6,219 nt of DNA from an uncultured Collinsella sp. GTDB taxonomy: Bacteria; Actinomycetota; Coriobacteriia; Coriobacteriales; Coriobacteriaceae. Below, piece by piece: positions 6,120 to 6,219 of the stretch. Location of the stretch: contig URKH01000090.1 of the NCBI GenBank assembly GCA_900548255.1, positions 1-6,219 of the forward strand. The letters are read 5' to 3'. Within the stretch, counting starts at the first letter, position 1; each line of letters starts with the position of its first letter. The translations under genes and the position numbers were made by a program. The notes under the pieces are model-generated. The model saw only the letters and a program-made list of their open reading frames with translations. It was not told the DNA's origin and made no database searches.

Positions 6120-6165
6120 GGAAAGTGTGTCCCGTTCTGAGCCCTTATTCTGGGACGCAGTTTCC
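6120..6165. repeat. 46-nt imperfect hairpin, possible dispersed intergenic repeat
   Basis: The arms GGAAA..TG..GTCCC and GGGAC..CA..TTTCC face each other symmetrically, with 12 Watson-Crick pairs in a 14-bp arm, around an 18-nt loop (6134-6151). On the minus strand the loop and right arm contain two similar units, CCCAGAATAAGGG and CTCAGAACGGGA. A GTTCTG just upstream (6172-6167) could pair with CAGAAC as an alternative fold. The sequence seems familiar to me as a recurring intergenic motif in Collinsella-type genomes, but I cannot verify that here. It lies 14 bp from the terminator at the right edge. Confidence 0.45.
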
Positions 6166-6179
6166 GCAGAACCCTACAT

Positions 6180-6208
6180 AAAAGAAAAGGACCCCTTTGC
6201 AGAGGTCC
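6180..6208 (-). terminator. Rho-independent terminator of an upstream gene outside the window
   Basis: On the minus strand GGACCTCT and AGGGGTCC pair (one U-G wobble) around a GCAA tetraloop, followed by TTTTCTTTT. On the plus strand the wobble becomes a C-A mismatch and no U-tract follows, so the orientation is minus. It should end a minus-strand gene located right of the window and isolates the GH5-led operon from it. Confidence 0.75.
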
Positions 6209-6219
6209 TAGTCAATTCA

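Noticed and set aside
6054..6140. A 28-codon plus-strand ORF after GGGAGGA
   Set aside because: The GGAGG lies one base from the ATG, too close for normal initiation. The peptide is Arg/Gly-rich with no recognisable features, and its end falls in the hairpin loop.
6079..6219. Plus-strand frame from ATG 6079, open for 47 codons to the window edge
   Set aside because: It has no convincing ribosome-binding site and runs through both the 46-nt hairpin and the terminator of the opposite strand. It could be a partial gene; the sequence to the right would settle it.

Overview
Most of the window (about position 300 to the right end) looks like the chromosome of a high-GC, probably Coriobacteriia-type actinobacterium. 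A Collinsella-like genome is my best guess, from protein style and codon use; no search was possible. Five genes on the minus strand form one co-directional housekeeping block. In transcription order (right to left) they are: a GH5-family glycosidase-like protein, rsmI (16S rRNA C1402 2'-O-methyltransferase), metG (methionyl-tRNA synthetase), rsmA/ksgA (16S rRNA A1518/A1519 dimethyltransferase) and a TatD-family metal-dependent hydrolase. A tRNA-Leu(CAG) gene follows. The rsmI, metG, tatD, ksgA grouping is an old neighbourhood also known from Bacillus subtilis (yabC, metS, yabD, ksgA). The GH5-like gene at its head is not part of that classical set.

Layout: 6180-6208 is a minus-strand terminator of an unseen gene to the right. 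5926-6179 is an upstream region with a long imperfect hairpin, a short perfect palindrome and a -10-like element. 4864-5925 is the GH5-like gene, separated by 6 bp from rsmI (3979-4857). After a 69-bp gap comes metG (2308-3909), then a terminator hairpin (2230-2265), then rsmA (1337-2197), which overlaps tatD (430-1347) by 11 bp. A likely tRNA promoter (398-426) leads into tRNA-Leu(CAG) (303-386), followed by a strong terminator (267-296).

The leftmost ~300 bp differ. GC is about 47% (counted over 1-300) against about 61% in tatD (counted over 541-840), and codon use shifts to TTA for Leu and AGA/CGG for Arg. It carries the 5' end of a histidine phosphatase (phosphoglycerate mutase-like) gene of Clostridia/Lachnospiraceae style. 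The change falls inside or at the tRNA, whose two acceptor strands do not pair properly. This suggests that two genomes are joined at the conserved tRNA-Leu sequence, by assembly chimerism or recombination.

The two points most worth a second look are that hybrid tRNA junction and the GH5-like protein. The latter keeps the family fold motifs and the catalytic nucleophile but has lost the acid/base Glu (NEP became DTP) and an active-site His. I saw no CRISPR array, insertion sequence or integrase, and no clear new multi-gene system.
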